This document shows, one piece after another, positions 38,640-48,155 of a DNA stretch of 64,000 nt. Source of the stretch: Pseudomonadales bacterium (GTDB taxonomy: Bacteria > Pseudomonadota > Gammaproteobacteria > Pseudomonadales > Ketobacteraceae); NCBI GenBank assembly GCA_002701845.1, contig NZXG01000055.1, positions 1-64,000 on the forward strand, in the 5' to 3' direction. The notes beneath the pieces were generated by a model. That model did no database searches. It saw only the letters and a list, made by a program, of their open reading frames with translations, and had not been told where the DNA came from. Every line of letters starts with the position of its first letter. The stretch's first letter is position 1. The position numbers and the translations under genes were made by a program.

Positions 38640-40301
38640 ATGAACTCAATCAAGCTCTGGTTCCGCAAGGGCGAGCCCTGGGTCTGGCTCAATGCCGGCG
38701 CCGTGGCCATCAGCGTGGTGATGGTGGTGGGTCTGCTGCTGCTGGTGGCGGTACGGGGCCTGTCACACTTCTGGCCCCACACCATTATCGAAGCCACCTA
38801 CACCGAGCCGGAGGGTGGCAGCTACACCGTGATTGGTGAAATCTCTGACGAAGAGTGGGTGGCGGCCTCCCGGGTGCGCAGCGCCGGCGTGGATATCCCA
38901 GAGGATGTGCGGGTGGTACAACGGGTGCTGATCAAAACCGGCAACCGGGATATTACCGGGCTGGACTTCCGCTGGTTACTGGAAGAAAACCTGACCGATG
39001 TACACACGCCGGAACAGGTGATGGTGGTGGAACGCCGGGAGTGGGGCAATTTCTACGGCTACCTGCAGGCGGTGAAAGAAGACGGCCAGGTGGTGGCCAG
39101 CGGCGAACAGGCCCTGCCGGCACTGGAACAGCGCCTGGAGCGGGCCCTGGACCTGCATGATGAGATCAAGGAAATTGAGCAGGGCCGGATCGGCAGCATT
39201 AACTACGAACTGGAACAGCTGCGGCTGCGGGAGCGGCGCCTGGAGCTGAATGGTGAGCTGGACGCGGCGGCGCAGCAAAACCTGAAAGCCGAACGGGCGG
39301 CGCTGGACGACCGCTATCAGGCCCTGAAGTCGGAGCTGGATCAACTGTATCAGGCCATTGCCCGCGACAGCATGGTGGCCACCGCCATGAACGGCGAGGA
39401 AAAAGAGATTCCCCTTAAACTGGTGGTGCAGTACAAACAGCCCAATAACATGTCATTTTTTGCCAAGGTGGGGGATTATTTCCACCAGCTCTGGCTGTTT
39501 CTGTCCGATGAGCCCCGGGAAGCCAACACCGAAGGCGGCGTGTTCCCCGCCATCTTCGGCACCGTGCTGATGGTGATTCTGATGTCGGTGATCGTCACCC
39601 CCTTTGGGGTGGTGGCGGCGGTTTATCTGCGGGAATACGCCAAGCAGGGTCCGCTGACCCGCACCATTCGGGTGGCGGTGAATAACCTGGCGGGGGTGCC
39701 GTCCATTGTTTATGGCGTGTTTGGCCTGGGCTTCTTCGTGTATTTTCTCGGTGGCAGCCTGGATGCGTTGTTTTACCCGGAAGCGGCACCGGCGCCGGTG
39801 TTCGGTACCCCGGGCCTGTTATGGGCGTCCATCACCCTGGCTCTGCTCACCCTGCCGGTGGTGATCGTGGCCACCGAAGAAGGTTTAACCCGGATTCCGA
39901 AATCCTTGCGGGAAGGTTCCCTGGCCCTGGGTGCCACCAAGTTTGAAACCATCACCAAGGTGATTCTGCCCATGTCCAGCCCGGCCATGATGACGGGTCT
40001 GATTCTGGCCATCGCCCGGGCCGCCGGCGAGGTGGCGCCCCTGATGCTGGTGGGGGTGGTGAAACTGGCGCCCACCCTGCCCCTGGACGGTAACTTCCCC
40101 TACCTGCATCTCGAGCGCAAGTTTATGCACCTGGGCTTTCACATATATGATGTGGGATTCCAGAGCCCCAACGTGGAGGCGGCCCGACCGCTGGTATATG
40201 CCACCGCGGCATTGCTGGTGGTGGTGATCGTGGTGTTAAACCTCACCGCCATCATGATTCGCAACCGGCTGCGGGAAAAGTACCGGTCGCTGGAGAATTG
40301 A
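38640..40301 (+). CDS. pstA: Phosphate ABC transporter permease PstA, long form
   Basis: The 553-residue protein has an N-terminal membrane helix (about 18-40), then an insert of about 240 residues before the permease core. The insert ends in a Glu/Leu/Arg-rich coiled coil (about 160-245). The core begins near [20 protein letters not shown] and has the coupling motif [21 protein letters not shown]. coli PstA is about 296 residues, so like PstC it is the extended type known in pseudomonads. The gene starts 12 bases after pstC, with AGGGGGA upstream, and is followed directly by pstB. Confidence 0.93.
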   Translation: MNSIKLWFRKGEPWVWLNAGAVAISVVMVVGLLLLVAVRGLSHFWPHTIIEATYTEPEGGSYTVIGEISDEEWVAASRVRSAGVDIPEDVRVVQRVLIKTGNRDITGLDFRWLLEENLTDVHTPEQVMVVERREWGNFYGYLQAVKEDGQVVASGEQALPALEQRLERALDLHDEIKEIEQGRIGSINYELEQLRLRERRLELNGELDAAAQQNLKAERAALDDRYQALKSELDQLYQAIARDSMVATAMNGEEKEIPLKLVVQYKQPNNMSFFAKVGDYFHQLWLFLSDEPREANTEGGVFPAIFGTVLMVILMSVIVTPFGVVAAVYLREYAKQGPLTRTIRVAVNNLAGVPSIVYGVFGLGFFVYFLGGSLDALFYPEAAPAPVFGTPGLLWASITLALLTLPVVIVATEEGLTRIPKSLREGSLALGATKFETITKVILPMSSPAMMTGLILAIARAAGEVAPLMLVGVVKLAPTLPLDGNFPYLHLERKFMHLGFHIYDVGFQSPNVEAARPLVYATAALLVVVIVVLNLTAIMIRNRLREKYRSLEN

Positions 40302-40302
40302 T

Positions 40303-41181
40303 ATGAGTGAACCCAAGATCAAGGTAAAGACAGGTGAAAGTATGACGGCAGCGACACCTCCGAAAGATCTGCGCCCCGGCGGCAAGACCGTGGATATGGG
40401 GCATGAGCCTCTGAGTCTGGACAACGAGGAAATCTGCCTGGAGGTGAAAGATTTTCAGCTCTATTACGGCGAAAAGCGCGCTTTGCACAATATCAATATG
40501 AAAATTCCCAAAAAGCGGGTTACCGCTTTTATCGGCCCCAGCGGCTGTGGCAAGTCCACCCTGTTGCGCTCATTCAATCGAATGAACGATCTGGTGGATA
40601 TCTGCCGCACCGAAGGTGAGATTATTTTCGACGATAAAAATATCTTTCATCGCACCGTGGATGTTACTGATCTGCGCCGGCGGGTGGGGATGGTGTTTCA
40701 AAAGCCCAATCCCTTCCCCAAAAGCGTGTATGAAAACGTGGCTTATGGCCTGCGCATTCAGGGCATCAACAAAAAGCGGGTGCTGGACGACCGGGTGGAG
40801 TGGGCACTGAAAGGCGCCGCCCTGTGGGATGAGGTGAAAGACCGGCTGGAGGACAACGCCCTGGGCCTGTCCGGCGGTCAGCAACAGCGATTGGTGATTG
40901 CCCGCACCATTGCGGTGGAGCCGGAGGTATTACTGCTGGATGAACCCTGTTCCGCTCTGGATCCCATCTCCACCTTAAAGGTGGAAGAACTGATCAACGA
41001 TCTAAAAAACCGTTACACCATTGTGATCGTCACCCATAACATGCAGCAGGCCGCCCGGGTTTCCGACTATACTGCCTTTATGTACCTGGGGGATATGGTG
41101 GAATACAAGGACACGGACACCTTGTTTACCAACCCGGAGGAGAAACAAACTGAAGACTACATCACCGGCCGCTACGGTTAA
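40303..41181 (+). CDS. pstB: Phosphate ABC transporter ATP-binding protein
   Basis: 292 residues with Walker A in [20 protein letters not shown], the Q-loop in [20 protein letters not shown], the signature [19 protein letters not shown] and Walker B in [15 protein letters not shown]. It powers PstCA. The ATG at 40303 gives an N-terminal extension of about 40 residues relative to E. coli PstB; a second in-frame ATG at 40342 is possible. It lies one base after pstA, a tightly coupled arrangement. Confidence 0.96.
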   Translation: MSEPKIKVKTGESMTAATPPKDLRPGGKTVDMGHEPLSLDNEEICLEVKDFQLYYGEKRALHNINMKIPKKRVTAFIGPSGCGKSTLLRSFNRMNDLVDICRTEGEIIFDDKNIFHRTVDVTDLRRRVGMVFQKPNPFPKSVYENVAYGLRIQGINKKRVLDDRVEWALKGAALWDEVKDRLEDNALGLSGGQQQRLVIARTIAVEPEVLLLDEPCSALDPISTLKVEELINDLKNRYTIVIVTHNMQQAARVSDYTAFMYLGDMVEYKDTDTLFTNPEEKQTEDYITGRYG

Positions 41182-41203
41182 CACAACCAGAGGAACCACA
41201 CGG

Positions 41204-41935
41204 ATGAGCAGCGACGATTTTACCCATCACATTTCCCGCCAGTTCAATGCGGATCTGGAAGAGGTGCGCAGCCACATTCTGGCCATGGGGGGCATGGTGG
41301 AAAAGCAGGTGGTGGATTCCGTGCAGTCCCTGGTGGAAGGGGACAGCGGGTTGGCGTCGGAAGTGATCAGCAACGAAAAGCAGGTCAATGGCATGGAGCG
41401 GCGCATCGATGAAGAGTGCACCCGCATTATTGCCCTGCGCCAGCCCGCCGCCAGTGACTTGCGTTTGCTGGTGGCCGCCACCAAGGCCAACACCGATCTG
41501 GAGCGCATCGGCGATGAGGCCAACAAAATTGCCAAGATGGCCATTCGGTTGTCGGAAGATGGCGCCATTCCCCGGGGTTATATCGAGGTACGCCACATCG
41601 GCAACCATGTGAACGCCATGTTGCGTCAGGCCCTGGATGCCTTTGCCCGCTTTGATGTGGAACAGGCCATTGATGTGGTGCGTGAAGACAAGTCCGTGGA
41701 TGTGGAATACGAATCCGCCATGCGCCTGCTGGTGACCTTTATGATGGAAGACCCCCGCTATATCAAACGGGCACTGAACGTGATGTGGAGTCTGCGGGCG
41801 TTGGAGCGCATCGGCGATCACGCCCGCAATATCGCCGAGCAGGTGATCTTTCTGGTGAAGGGCAAGGACATCCGTCATCTGCCGTTGTCCACCCTGCAGG
41901 AAGAGGACACCGTCAACAGTCCGGACGACCTTTAA
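41204..41935 (+). CDS. phoU: Phosphate signalling regulator PhoU
   Basis: 243 residues in two repeated PhoU helical domains (about 20-110 and 125-215), each with the metal-binding pattern seen in RIGDEANKIAKMA and RIGDHARNIAEQV. PhoU connects the Pst transporter to PhoR and holds the kinase off when phosphate is plentiful. AGAGGAA precedes the ATG, and the gene closes the pstSCAB-phoU operon. Confidence 0.95.
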   Translation: MSSDDFTHHISRQFNADLEEVRSHILAMGGMVEKQVVDSVQSLVEGDSGLASEVISNEKQVNGMERRIDEECTRIIALRQPAASDLRLLVAATKANTDLERIGDEANKIAKMAIRLSEDGAIPRGYIEVRHIGNHVNAMLRQALDAFARFDVEQAIDVVREDKSVDVEYESAMRLLVTFMMEDPRYIKRALNVMWSLRALERIGDHARNIAEQVIFLVKGKDIRHLPLSTLQEEDTVNSPDDL

Positions 41936-41952
41936 CGGTTCACTGGCATCGG

Positions 41953-42585
41953 CTATTCCGCCGGTGCCCCCAGGGACATCTCCATGCGTTCCATACGCTG
42001 TTCCATAATGCGCTGTACGTCCTTGGCCTGATCAATCAGTTTGGGAATTTCCTTCATTGGAATGGTGGTGGGCACCGGCAGATTGTCCTCCAGGCCTTCA
42101 CCATTGGCCAGGGGGTTGTTCTTGGTGATGCTGTTGCTGGTGTCCTGCTTGACCCGGCCAAAGGCGGCGTCGATCTGTTCCTCGGTCATGCCCTGCAGTA
42201 CATTGGCATCGGGGTCGGTGCGTACCACGATGTTATCGGTATTGGGGTTGGGCATTTCACTGAATTGCCAGACGCCGTTGTCATCCTGCCAGCGGTAAAA
42301 GATATTGGCCTGAGCCTGAATGTCCAGCATGGCCAGTTGCTCCCGGGTCAGGCGGTCGGGCTGGAAGTGCTCCGGGCCTTTGGACCACTGAATCCACGGC
42401 TGTGCAGCGTCACTGCCGGTGACCAGCTCCTTGGCGTCATTCAGGTCCGGAGCCTCCAGCTCAAAGGCCGGCAGCTGATCGCGAATCTGCATCAGTTTCT
42501 GCATGCCGTCCGGGCCCAGCAGCAGGTAAGGCCCCGCCAGCCCCAGAATCACCATAAAGATCAGCATTTTCACCACCAGCTTCAT
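41953..42585 (-). CDS. DUF4124 domain protein, membrane anchored
   Basis: About 210 residues from the ATG at 42585 (a longer start at 42609 is possible). It begins with a single membrane anchor (VVKMLIFMVILGLAGPYLLL) and has a DUF4124 segment near residues 95-112 (IFYRWQDDNGVWQFSEMP), a small beta motif found in many envelope proteins. The C-terminal region is Gln/Arg/Met-rich and probably helical. The role is unknown. It is convergent with phoU and divergent from yajQ. Confidence 0.7.
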   Translation of the reverse strand: MKLVVKMLIFMVILGLAGPYLLLGPDGMQKLMQIRDQLPAFELEAPDLNDAKELVTGSDAAQPWIQWSKGPEHFQPDRLTREQLAMLDIQAQANIFYRWQDDNGVWQFSEMPNPNTDNIVVRTDPDANVLQGMTEEQIDAAFGRVKQDTSNSITKNNPLANGEGLEDNLPVPTTIPMKEIPKLIDQAKDVQRIMEQRMERMEMSLGAPAE

Positions 42586-42702
42586 GCATTCCGCCCTGTC
42601 CGTCGTCATCAATGTTTACCAGTATAGCGGTTTCTGTCCGGCTACACAGAGACGGCGGGATGAATTACCATGGGCCCATTCAAATTTCCCGGGGAAATAG
42701 TA

Positions 42703-43185
42703 ATGCCATCCTTTGATATTGTTTCTGAATTAAACATGCACGAAGTGGGCAATGCGGTGGATCAGGCCCGACGCGAGGTGGGCAACCGCTTTGATTTCAA
42801 GGGCACCAAGTGTGACTTCGAGCAGGATAAGAATGTCATCACCCTGGTGGGGGATGCGGACTTTCACCTGCAGCAGTTGCGGGACATTCTGGAAGGCAAA
42901 CTCATCAAGCGGGGGGTGGACATCGCCTGCATCGACGCGGCCGATCCGGAACTGAACCTGAGCGAAGCCCGGCAGAAACTGACCCTGCGGCAGGGCCTGG
43001 ATTCCGATCAGGCGAAAAAGCTGGTGAAACTGATCAAGGAATCCAAGCTCAAGGTGCAGGCTTCCATTCAGGGGGAAAAGGTCCGGGTCAGCGGCAAAAA
43101 GCGGGACGACCTGCAGCAGGTGATTGCGCTGCTCAAGGACACCAAATTCGAGATGCCGCTGCAGTACGAAAACTTTAGGGACTGA
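42703..43185 (+). CDS. yajQ: YajQ-family nucleotide-binding protein
   Basis: About 160 residues from the ATG at 42703, which has GGGGAAA upstream. The N-terminus MPSFDIVSELNMHEVGNAVD is the family hallmark. FDFKGTKCDFEQDKN and VRVSGKKRDDLQQVIALLK confirm two ferredoxin-like subdomains. A Xanthomonas homologue binds cyclic-di-GMP and controls transcription, and others were reported to bind nucleic acid. The role here is not established. It is convergent with phoR. Confidence 0.93.
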   Translation: MPSFDIVSELNMHEVGNAVDQARREVGNRFDFKGTKCDFEQDKNVITLVGDADFHLQQLRDILEGKLIKRGVDIACIDAADPELNLSEARQKLTLRQGLDSDQAKKLVKLIKESKLKVQASIQGEKVRVSGKKRDDLQQVIALLKDTKFEMPLQYENFRD

Positions 43186-43191
43186 TCCGAT

Positions 43192-44505
43192 TCAGGCCAC
43201 GGATTTCTGGTCCTTGCTCTGCCGGCTGTTGCGGGGGAAATGGCAGGTGAACACACTGCCTTCCCCCAACTGGCTGTAGATGTTCAGCTTGGCGCCATGG
43301 TGAATCAGCACATGCTTGACGATGGCCAGGCCCAGGCCGGTACCGCCGGTTTTGCTGTGCCGGCTCTGATCGGCGCGGTAGAAGCGTTCGGTGAGCCGGG
43401 GCAGATGCTGGGGATCGATGCCATCGCCGTCGTCCTCCACCTCCATATAAATCCCTTTGTCATCCTGATACCAGCGGATAGTAATGGTGCTGCCGGCGGG
43501 GGAGTATTTCACCGCATTCATCACCAGGTTGGAGAAGGCACTGCGCAGTTCCTTTTCATCCCCATAGATATCCAGTTCCGGGTCCGCCTCCAGCACAATG
43601 TTGTGTTGCTTGGCGTCATTCATGGCCAGGGCATCCCCCTGAATCTGGCGCAGCAGTTTGGGCACACCCACGGGGCGTACCTCACGGCTGTGATTCTCGG
43701 TCTCCAGCCGGGACAGTAACAGCAGATCGGTGACCAGCGCCTCCATGCGTGAGGCCTGCTCGTTCATCCGCTCCAGCCCCCGACGCAATTGGGGGTGATC
43801 CTGTTGTACCGAATCCATAAAGGTTTCCAGGTAGCCCTTGATCACCGTGAGCGGGGTACGTAACTCGTGGGACACATTGGCCACGAAATCCTGGCGCATT
43901 TGTTCCAGGTTGTGCAGGCGGGTGATATCCCGCACCACCAGCAGGCGTTCACCTTCACCGAATCGGGTAATCTGGAATTGCAGAATGACCCCGGGCTGGC
44001 GGGTGGAGGCGATCTCCAGGGGGCGTTCGTATTCACCCGCCTCGAAATAACCGATAAAGCGGGGATCCCGCAACAGATTGGTGAGGCTGTGGCCCTGGTC
44101 GGTTTGCTGGCGAAAGCCCAGCAGCTGGTTGCCGGCCTCGTTCCACCATTCCAGATTGCCACGCCGGTCCACCACCACCACCGCGTCGCGGATAGCGTTG
44201 GTGGATTGCCGGGCCCGTTGGATGATGCCCTGCAGGTCATTGACCTCGCGACGAAAATCTTTCTTCTGTTGGTACAGGGCGTCGAAGATCTGGCCCCAGA
44301 TGCCGGAGCTTTCCGGGGGATCCACATCCCGTTGGCTGCGGATCAGCCAGCGTGCCAGATCCCGGGTGCGGAACAGCATCCAGAACCCATAGGGCACGCT
44401 CACCAGGGCCACCCCCACCCCGGGGTAACCCAGCACCCAGCCTCCCGCCGCGCCGATAATCAGCAGCAGGATGAACTGATTGAGTTCAATGGTCCATTCG
44501 CGCAA
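43192..44505 (-). CDS. phoR: Phosphate regulon sensor histidine kinase
   Basis: 437 residues starting at a TTG. The frame has no ATG upstream before a stop, and GGGG lies just before. Two membrane helices (about 8-50) come first, then a linker, a PAS domain (about 100-190, WWNEAGNQLLGFRQQ), and the HisKA site FVANVSHELRTPLTVIKGYL. An HATPase domain follows with DDGDGIDPQHLPRLTERFYR and GGTGLGLAIVKHVL. It phosphorylates PhoB when the Pst-PhoU complex signals low phosphate. It is 129 bases downstream of phoB on the same strand. Confidence 0.94.
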   Translation of the reverse strand: MREWTIELNQFILLLIIGAAGGWVLGYPGVGVALVSVPYGFWMLFRTRDLARWLIRSQRDVDPPESSGIWGQIFDALYQQKKDFRREVNDLQGIIQRARQSTNAIRDAVVVVDRRGNLEWWNEAGNQLLGFRQQTDQGHSLTNLLRDPRFIGYFEAGEYERPLEIASTRQPGVILQFQITRFGEGERLLVVRDITRLHNLEQMRQDFVANVSHELRTPLTVIKGYLETFMDSVQQDHPQLRRGLERMNEQASRMEALVTDLLLLSRLETENHSREVRPVGVPKLLRQIQGDALAMNDAKQHNIVLEADPELDIYGDEKELRSAFSNLVMNAVKYSPAGSTITIRWYQDDKGIYMEVEDDGDGIDPQHLPRLTERFYRADQSRHSKTGGTGLGLAIVKHVLIHHGAKLNIYSQLGEGSVFTCHFPRNSRQSKDQKSVA

Positions 44506-44634
44506 AACGTATCCGCCCCGAAATTAGCAGTGCCTCCGATGATACTGTAGTCATAGTGCAATTTCGTTGCCGCAGCACAGTTTTCACAGTATATCGGGCG
44601 GGTCGTTCCCCCGTCCCGGATTGCTGGGGGGCGT

Positions 44635-45324
44635 TTAGAACTTGGTGGAGAACCGATATCCGGTGCCACGTACCGTCTGCACCAGGTGATCGTATTTGTG
44701 AGGAGCCAGCGCCTTGCGCAGGCGGCGAATATGCACATCCACTGTGCGGTCTTCCACATACACGTTACCGCCCCACACCTGATCCAGCAACTGGGCCCGG
44801 GAGTAGGCGCGATCCTGGTGGGTCATAAAGAATTCCAGCAGGCGGTATTCCGTGGGGCCCATTTCCACCGGGTTATCGTCGGCGGTGATCCGGTGGCTCA
44901 CCGGGTCCAGGGCCAGGCCCTCCACCAAAATGGCTTTGTTCTGGTCGCCCCGGGTGCGGCGCAGGACGGCGTTGATGCGGGAAATCAGTTCGCGGGTGGA
45001 AAACGGTTTGGTGACATAATCGTCGGCGCCCGCGTCCAGCCCCTGAATTTTGTTGTCTTCCTCGGTTTTGGCGGTGAGCATAATCACCGGAATCTCGGCG
45101 GTGGTTTCCTCACGTTTCAGCCGTCGGGCCAGCTCAATGCCACTGACACCAGGCAGCATCCAGTCCAGCAACACCAGATCCGGCCGTTCGTCAACAATAC
45201 GACTGTGTGCTTCCTGCCCGTTTTCCGCCTCAATCCACTGAAATCCCGCCAGTTCCAGTGATACGGAAATCATTTCGCGGATCGCTTCTTCGTCGTCCAC
45301 GATCAGAATCTTGGTATCGGCCAT
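44635..45324 (-). CDS. phoB: Phosphate regulon response regulator
   Basis: 229 residues: a receiver domain ([20 protein letters not shown], phosphoacceptor Asp about 54 in VLLDWMLPG, Lys in [12 protein letters not shown]) and an OmpR/PhoB winged helix ([32 protein letters not shown]). It activates pst and other Pho genes by binding Pho boxes. It is preceded by its own Pho box at 45379-45396, giving positive autoregulation, and followed by phoR. Confidence 0.96.
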   Translation of the reverse strand: MADTKILIVDDEEAIREMISVSLELAGFQWIEAENGQEAHSRIVDERPDLVLLDWMLPGVSGIELARRLKREETTAEIPVIMLTAKTEEDNKIQGLDAGADDYVTKPFSTRELISRINAVLRRTRGDQNKAILVEGLALDPVSHRITADDNPVEMGPTEYRLLEFFMTHQDRAYSRAQLLDQVWGGNVYVEDRTVDVHIRRLRKALAPHKYDHLVQTVRGTGYRFSTKF

Positions 45325-45378
45325 TATTATCTGCGTCCACTTGCTCGGAATTTTACCCCGACATTAAAGTGGTTCAAT

Positions 45379-45396
45379 GTTACAGTAAAATGACGT
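45379..45396 (-). promoter_or_regulatory. Pho box upstream of phoB
   Basis: On the minus strand ACGTCAT, a TTTA spacer and CTGTAAC form two 7-mers at the 11-bp period, matching the consensus at five or more positions each. It lies 55 bases before the phoB start, just after the end of ubiA. PhoB would activate its own gene from here. Confidence 0.75.
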
Positions 45397-45403
45397 TTTT
45401 GGG

Positions 45404-46297
45404 TCAAGCCAGGCTGTAATGCAGGAAGATGCCGGCAAATACCGCGGCCCCCACCCAATGATTATGAAGAAACGCCCGCAGGCAGGCCTCCCGGCTGCGA
45501 TCCCGGGCCTGCCACAACTGCCAGCTCCAGAGTAGTACCGCCCCGGTCAGACCCAGGTAATACCAGAGGCTGAACTCCAGCTGCAGACCCAGCAGAATCA
45601 GCGCCACCAGGGCGGTGGCTTCCAGCACCCCCACCATGAGCAGATCCAGTTCGCCAAACAGAATGGCGGTGGACTTGATGCCCACTTTCAGATCGTCATC
45701 CCGGTCCACCATGGCGTATAGCGTGTCATAGGCCATGGTCCAAACCACCGTGGCCAGATAAATCAGCCAGGCAAAGCCGGGCACCTTTTCCCCCACCGCC
45801 CCGAACGCCATGGGAATGGCCCAGGCAAAGGCCGCCCCCAACACCACCTGGGGCAGATACGTATGGCGCTTCATATAAGGATAGGTACAGGCCAGGGCCA
45901 GCCCGCCCACGGACAGCAGGATGGTGAAGCGATTGGTCAGCAATACCAGCAGAAACGCCAGCACCCCGATGAGAGCTGCCACAGTAAGTGCTTCCTTACT
46001 GCTGATGCGCCCGGTGGCAAGAGGCCGATTGGCAGTGCGTTTGACGTGGCCGTCCAGATTGCGGTCGGCGAAATCATTGATGATGCAGCCCCCGGTGCGG
46101 GTCAGCACCACCCCGGCAATAAAGATAAAAATCAGTTTGGCGCTGGGGTTGCCGGCGGCGGCGATCCACAGCGCCCACAGGGTGGGCCACATCAGCAGGT
46201 AAATGCCGATGGGCCGGTCGAGCCGGCCCAGGGCGATAAAATCCGGGACCCGGCGCAGTGGAGAATTGGACAGTTGCAGTTCTTTTAATGACGTCAC
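45404..46297 (-). CDS. ubiA: 4-hydroxybenzoate polyprenyltransferase
   Basis: About 297 residues from a GTG at 46297 with AGAGGAA upstream; the open frame extends further to 46357 but lies inside ubiC. Multiple membrane helices and both Asp-rich prenyl-diphosphate motifs are visible: NDFADRNLDGHVKRTANRPL and DRDDDLKVGIKSTAILFG. It attaches the isoprenoid tail to 4-hydroxybenzoate in ubiquinone synthesis. The start overlaps the ubiC stop (GTGA), so translation is coupled and the two act in sequence. Confidence 0.95.
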   Translation of the reverse strand: MTSLKELQLSNSPLRRVPDFIALGRLDRPIGIYLLMWPTLWALWIAAAGNPSAKLIFIFIAGVVLTRTGGCIINDFADRNLDGHVKRTANRPLATGRISSKEALTVAALIGVLAFLLVLLTNRFTILLSVGGLALACTYPYMKRHTYLPQVVLGAAFAWAIPMAFGAVGEKVPGFAWLIYLATVVWTMAYDTLYAMVDRDDDLKVGIKSTAILFGELDLLMVGVLEATALVALILLGLQLEFSLWYYLGLTGAVLLWSWQLWQARDRSREACLRAFLHNHWVGAAVFAGIFLHYSLA

Positions 46298-46902
46298 AGC
46301 GTTTCCTCTGCCTGATGCCCGGCGGCATTGGCGGTGCTCTGCTGGTACATGGGGCAACCCTCCAGGAAGTACTCACTAACCAGTAGTGGCTTGGCGTACA
46401 GATAGAACAGTGACTGGCGGCCCCAAAGGCCGGGACTGGGGGCCTGGCGATCACTGACCCCCTCGCCGGTCACCCGGCACACGGCAATGGGGCCACGCCG
46501 CACCGCGGGGTGATTGAACAGTACCGCACCCAGGGGTTTGCTGCCAAGCCGGGTCAGGGCCCGGGCCGGCCCCCGCAGGCTGTCGCAGGGAATCAGGGTG
46601 CGGGCAAATACCCAGGGCTCACCGTGGCATAATAGCAGCACCTCCCGCAGAAAGGGCCAGGCCCGGCCCGCCAGTTGCAGCGCCGCCCGCTCCTGCACGG
46701 TGGCGGGGTGATGGCCCTGGCGCTGCACCTGCACCCGGAACTGCCCCTGGCTGACCCGGATCAGGCGTTGGGTCAGTGAGCCCGGGTCCAGCAACCAGGG
46801 CCGGTAAGCCCGTGGCACCTGATACGGGGGGATGCGGCCAGCGCCCCCCAGGTAGAGCGCCGGCTCCTGCAGGATTGCGGGGAGGAAGTGTTGGTTCGGC
46901 AT
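46294..46902 (-). CDS. ubiC: Chorismate lyase
   Basis: 202 residues. The features I recall for UbiC are present: WVFARTLIPCDSL, LGSKPLGAVLF and the C-terminal GRQSLFYLYAKPLLVSEYFL. It removes pyruvate from chorismate to give 4-hydroxybenzoate, the substrate of UbiA encoded directly downstream. The ribosome binding site before its ATG is weak. It is divergent from the rubredoxin gene. Confidence 0.92.
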   Translation of the reverse strand: MPNQHFLPAILQEPALYLGGAGRIPPYQVPRAYRPWLLDPGSLTQRLIRVSQGQFRVQVQRQGHHPATVQERAALQLAGRAWPFLREVLLLCHGEPWVFARTLIPCDSLRGPARALTRLGSKPLGAVLFNHPAVRRGPIAVCRVTGEGVSDRQAPSPGLWGRQSLFYLYAKPLLVSEYFLEGCPMYQQSTANAAGHQAEETL

Positions 46903-47066
46903 AAGGTATTGAATCTATTGACAGGTCACAGGCGGATTGTAACGGAAACCGGCGCCCACTACCGATACTTTGATGGCAAACCGGGATCCGACTTGCTTTT
47001 TTGGGGTGAGCCACGTAATTTGCCCGTTCTCTGACAGGCAGTAAGAATAATGACACAGGGGTATCC

Positions 47067-47231
47067 ATGAACAAGTACGAATGCGTCGTTTGCGGGTTTA
47101 TCTACGATGAGGCGGAAGGCTGGCCGGAAGAGGGCATCGCCCCCGGCACCAAGTGGGAGGACGTGCCAGACGACTGGTGTTGTCCGGACTGCGGCGTCAG
47201 CAAAGACGATTTCGAACTGCTGGAAGAATGA
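47067..47231 (+). CDS. rubA: Rubredoxin
   Basis: 54 residues with the two Cys-x2-Cys iron knuckles, [17 protein letters not shown] and [16 protein letters not shown], and the usual aromatic positions. It is a small one-iron electron carrier. In alkane degraders rubredoxins pass electrons to AlkB hydroxylase, but this copy sits in the conserved ubiC-rubredoxin setting. No alkane hydroxylase or rubredoxin reductase is in the window, so its partner is open. A GGGG lies before the ATG. The gene is too short for many gene callers. Confidence 0.95.
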   Translation: MNKYECVVCGFIYDEAEGWPEEGIAPGTKWEDVPDDWCCPDCGVSKDDFELLEE

Positions 47232-47327
47232 CAGCGGTCCCGGGTATGGCGCGGCGGCCCCGGGGACGGGCCTGCTTTCCCCCACAAGACGTAGAGTATA
47301 CAATCGCCGCCTCGATGGGAGTGGACA

Positions 47328-47603
47328 ATGCAAAAAACGGAACTTGAAGCGGCCCTGGCGGCGCAGCTGGAAATCTCCAAGACCGCGGCGCGGGACCTGC
47401 TCAATGTGATTCTGGACCAGATTACTTTGGAATTGAGCCGGGGCCAGCGGGTCAGTCTGCCGGGATTCGGGGTATTCGAAGTGCGGGCCCATGGCCCCCG
47501 CACCGGTCGCAACCCGCAAACCGGCGAGCCCATTGAGATTCCGGCGGGTCACAATGCTCACTTCAAACCCGGCAAGGCATTGAAACAAGCCGTGGCCGGC
47601 TGA
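47328..47603 (+). CDS. HU/IHF-family DNA-binding protein
   Basis: 91 residues with the HU fold: an N-terminal helical pair, GQRVSLPGFGVFEVRAHGPR leading into the DNA-embracing arm, and GRNPQTGEPIEIPAGHNAHF. It bends and compacts DNA as a dimer. It is more divergent than the usual HupA/HupB (AAQLEISKTAARDLLNVILD), so it is probably an accessory HU-like protein. GGGAGTGG precedes the ATG. It is followed after 26 bases by the SCP2-like gene. Confidence 0.9.
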   Translation: MQKTELEAALAAQLEISKTAARDLLNVILDQITLELSRGQRVSLPGFGVFEVRAHGPRTGRNPQTGEPIEIPAGHNAHFKPGKALKQAVAG

Positions 47604-47629
47604 ACCGTTATCAACTGGGGAATGCGGAT

Positions 47630-48013
47630 ATGAAGTTCTGGTTCTTGTTGCTGGTATTGGGCTGGCGCATGCGCTGGCTGGCCAACAACAACGATGCGTT
47701 CAAAGAAAAGCTGGAAGGCAAGGACATCGTCCTGCTGTTCCGTACCGAGAACGGTAAAGTGGCCCGTCACTTTATCATCCAGAACCTGCAGGTACAGCCC
47801 CGGGGCGGCCTGCATCCCAAGCCGGACATGTGTATGTCGTTTCGGGATGCGGATTACGCCTACCAGACCATCATGAGCGCCAGCCGGGATAAAATGGTGT
47901 TTATGAACGGCATGGGCAGCAAGGATATCGTGGTCACCGGCGAACCCCAGGAAATGATGTGGTTCATGAGCCTGATTAAGTTTTTCCCCCCCCGCAAAAA
48001 GCAGAAAGCGTAA
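47630..48013 (+). CDS. SCP2-like sterol-carrier domain protein
   Basis: 127 residues with the pattern VARHFIIQNLQVQPRGG and PDMCMSFRDADYAYQTIMSA, which resembles SCP2 sterol-binding domains (a lipid-binding fold with a short hydrophobic lead). The N-terminal MKFWFLLLVLGWRMRWL is hydrophobic but not a clean signal peptide. It is likely a lipid-binding protein. GGGGAA lies before the ATG. The family call is from general resemblance, so it is moderately sure. Confidence 0.6.
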   Translation: MKFWFLLLVLGWRMRWLANNNDAFKEKLEGKDIVLLFRTENGKVARHFIIQNLQVQPRGGLHPKPDMCMSFRDADYAYQTIMSASRDKMVFMNGMGSKDIVVTGEPQEMMWFMSLIKFFPPRKKQKA

Positions 48014-48155
48014 CCGGCCCGCCACAGTTGGGTAAAACTGCACTTGTTTCGTTGCCCTTTTGTGACGAAACTTAACGGCAGCTGGTGCTGATCCGACACC
48101 GTTGGTACAGTCAGCCTTGGCTAAAAGTTGTACAGACTAATAGTGAGGAGATGGG

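Noticed and set aside
44506-44634. Possible third Pho box between phoB and phoR
   Set aside because: Two CTGTG words occur, but at a 9-base spacing rather than 11 and with poor matches.
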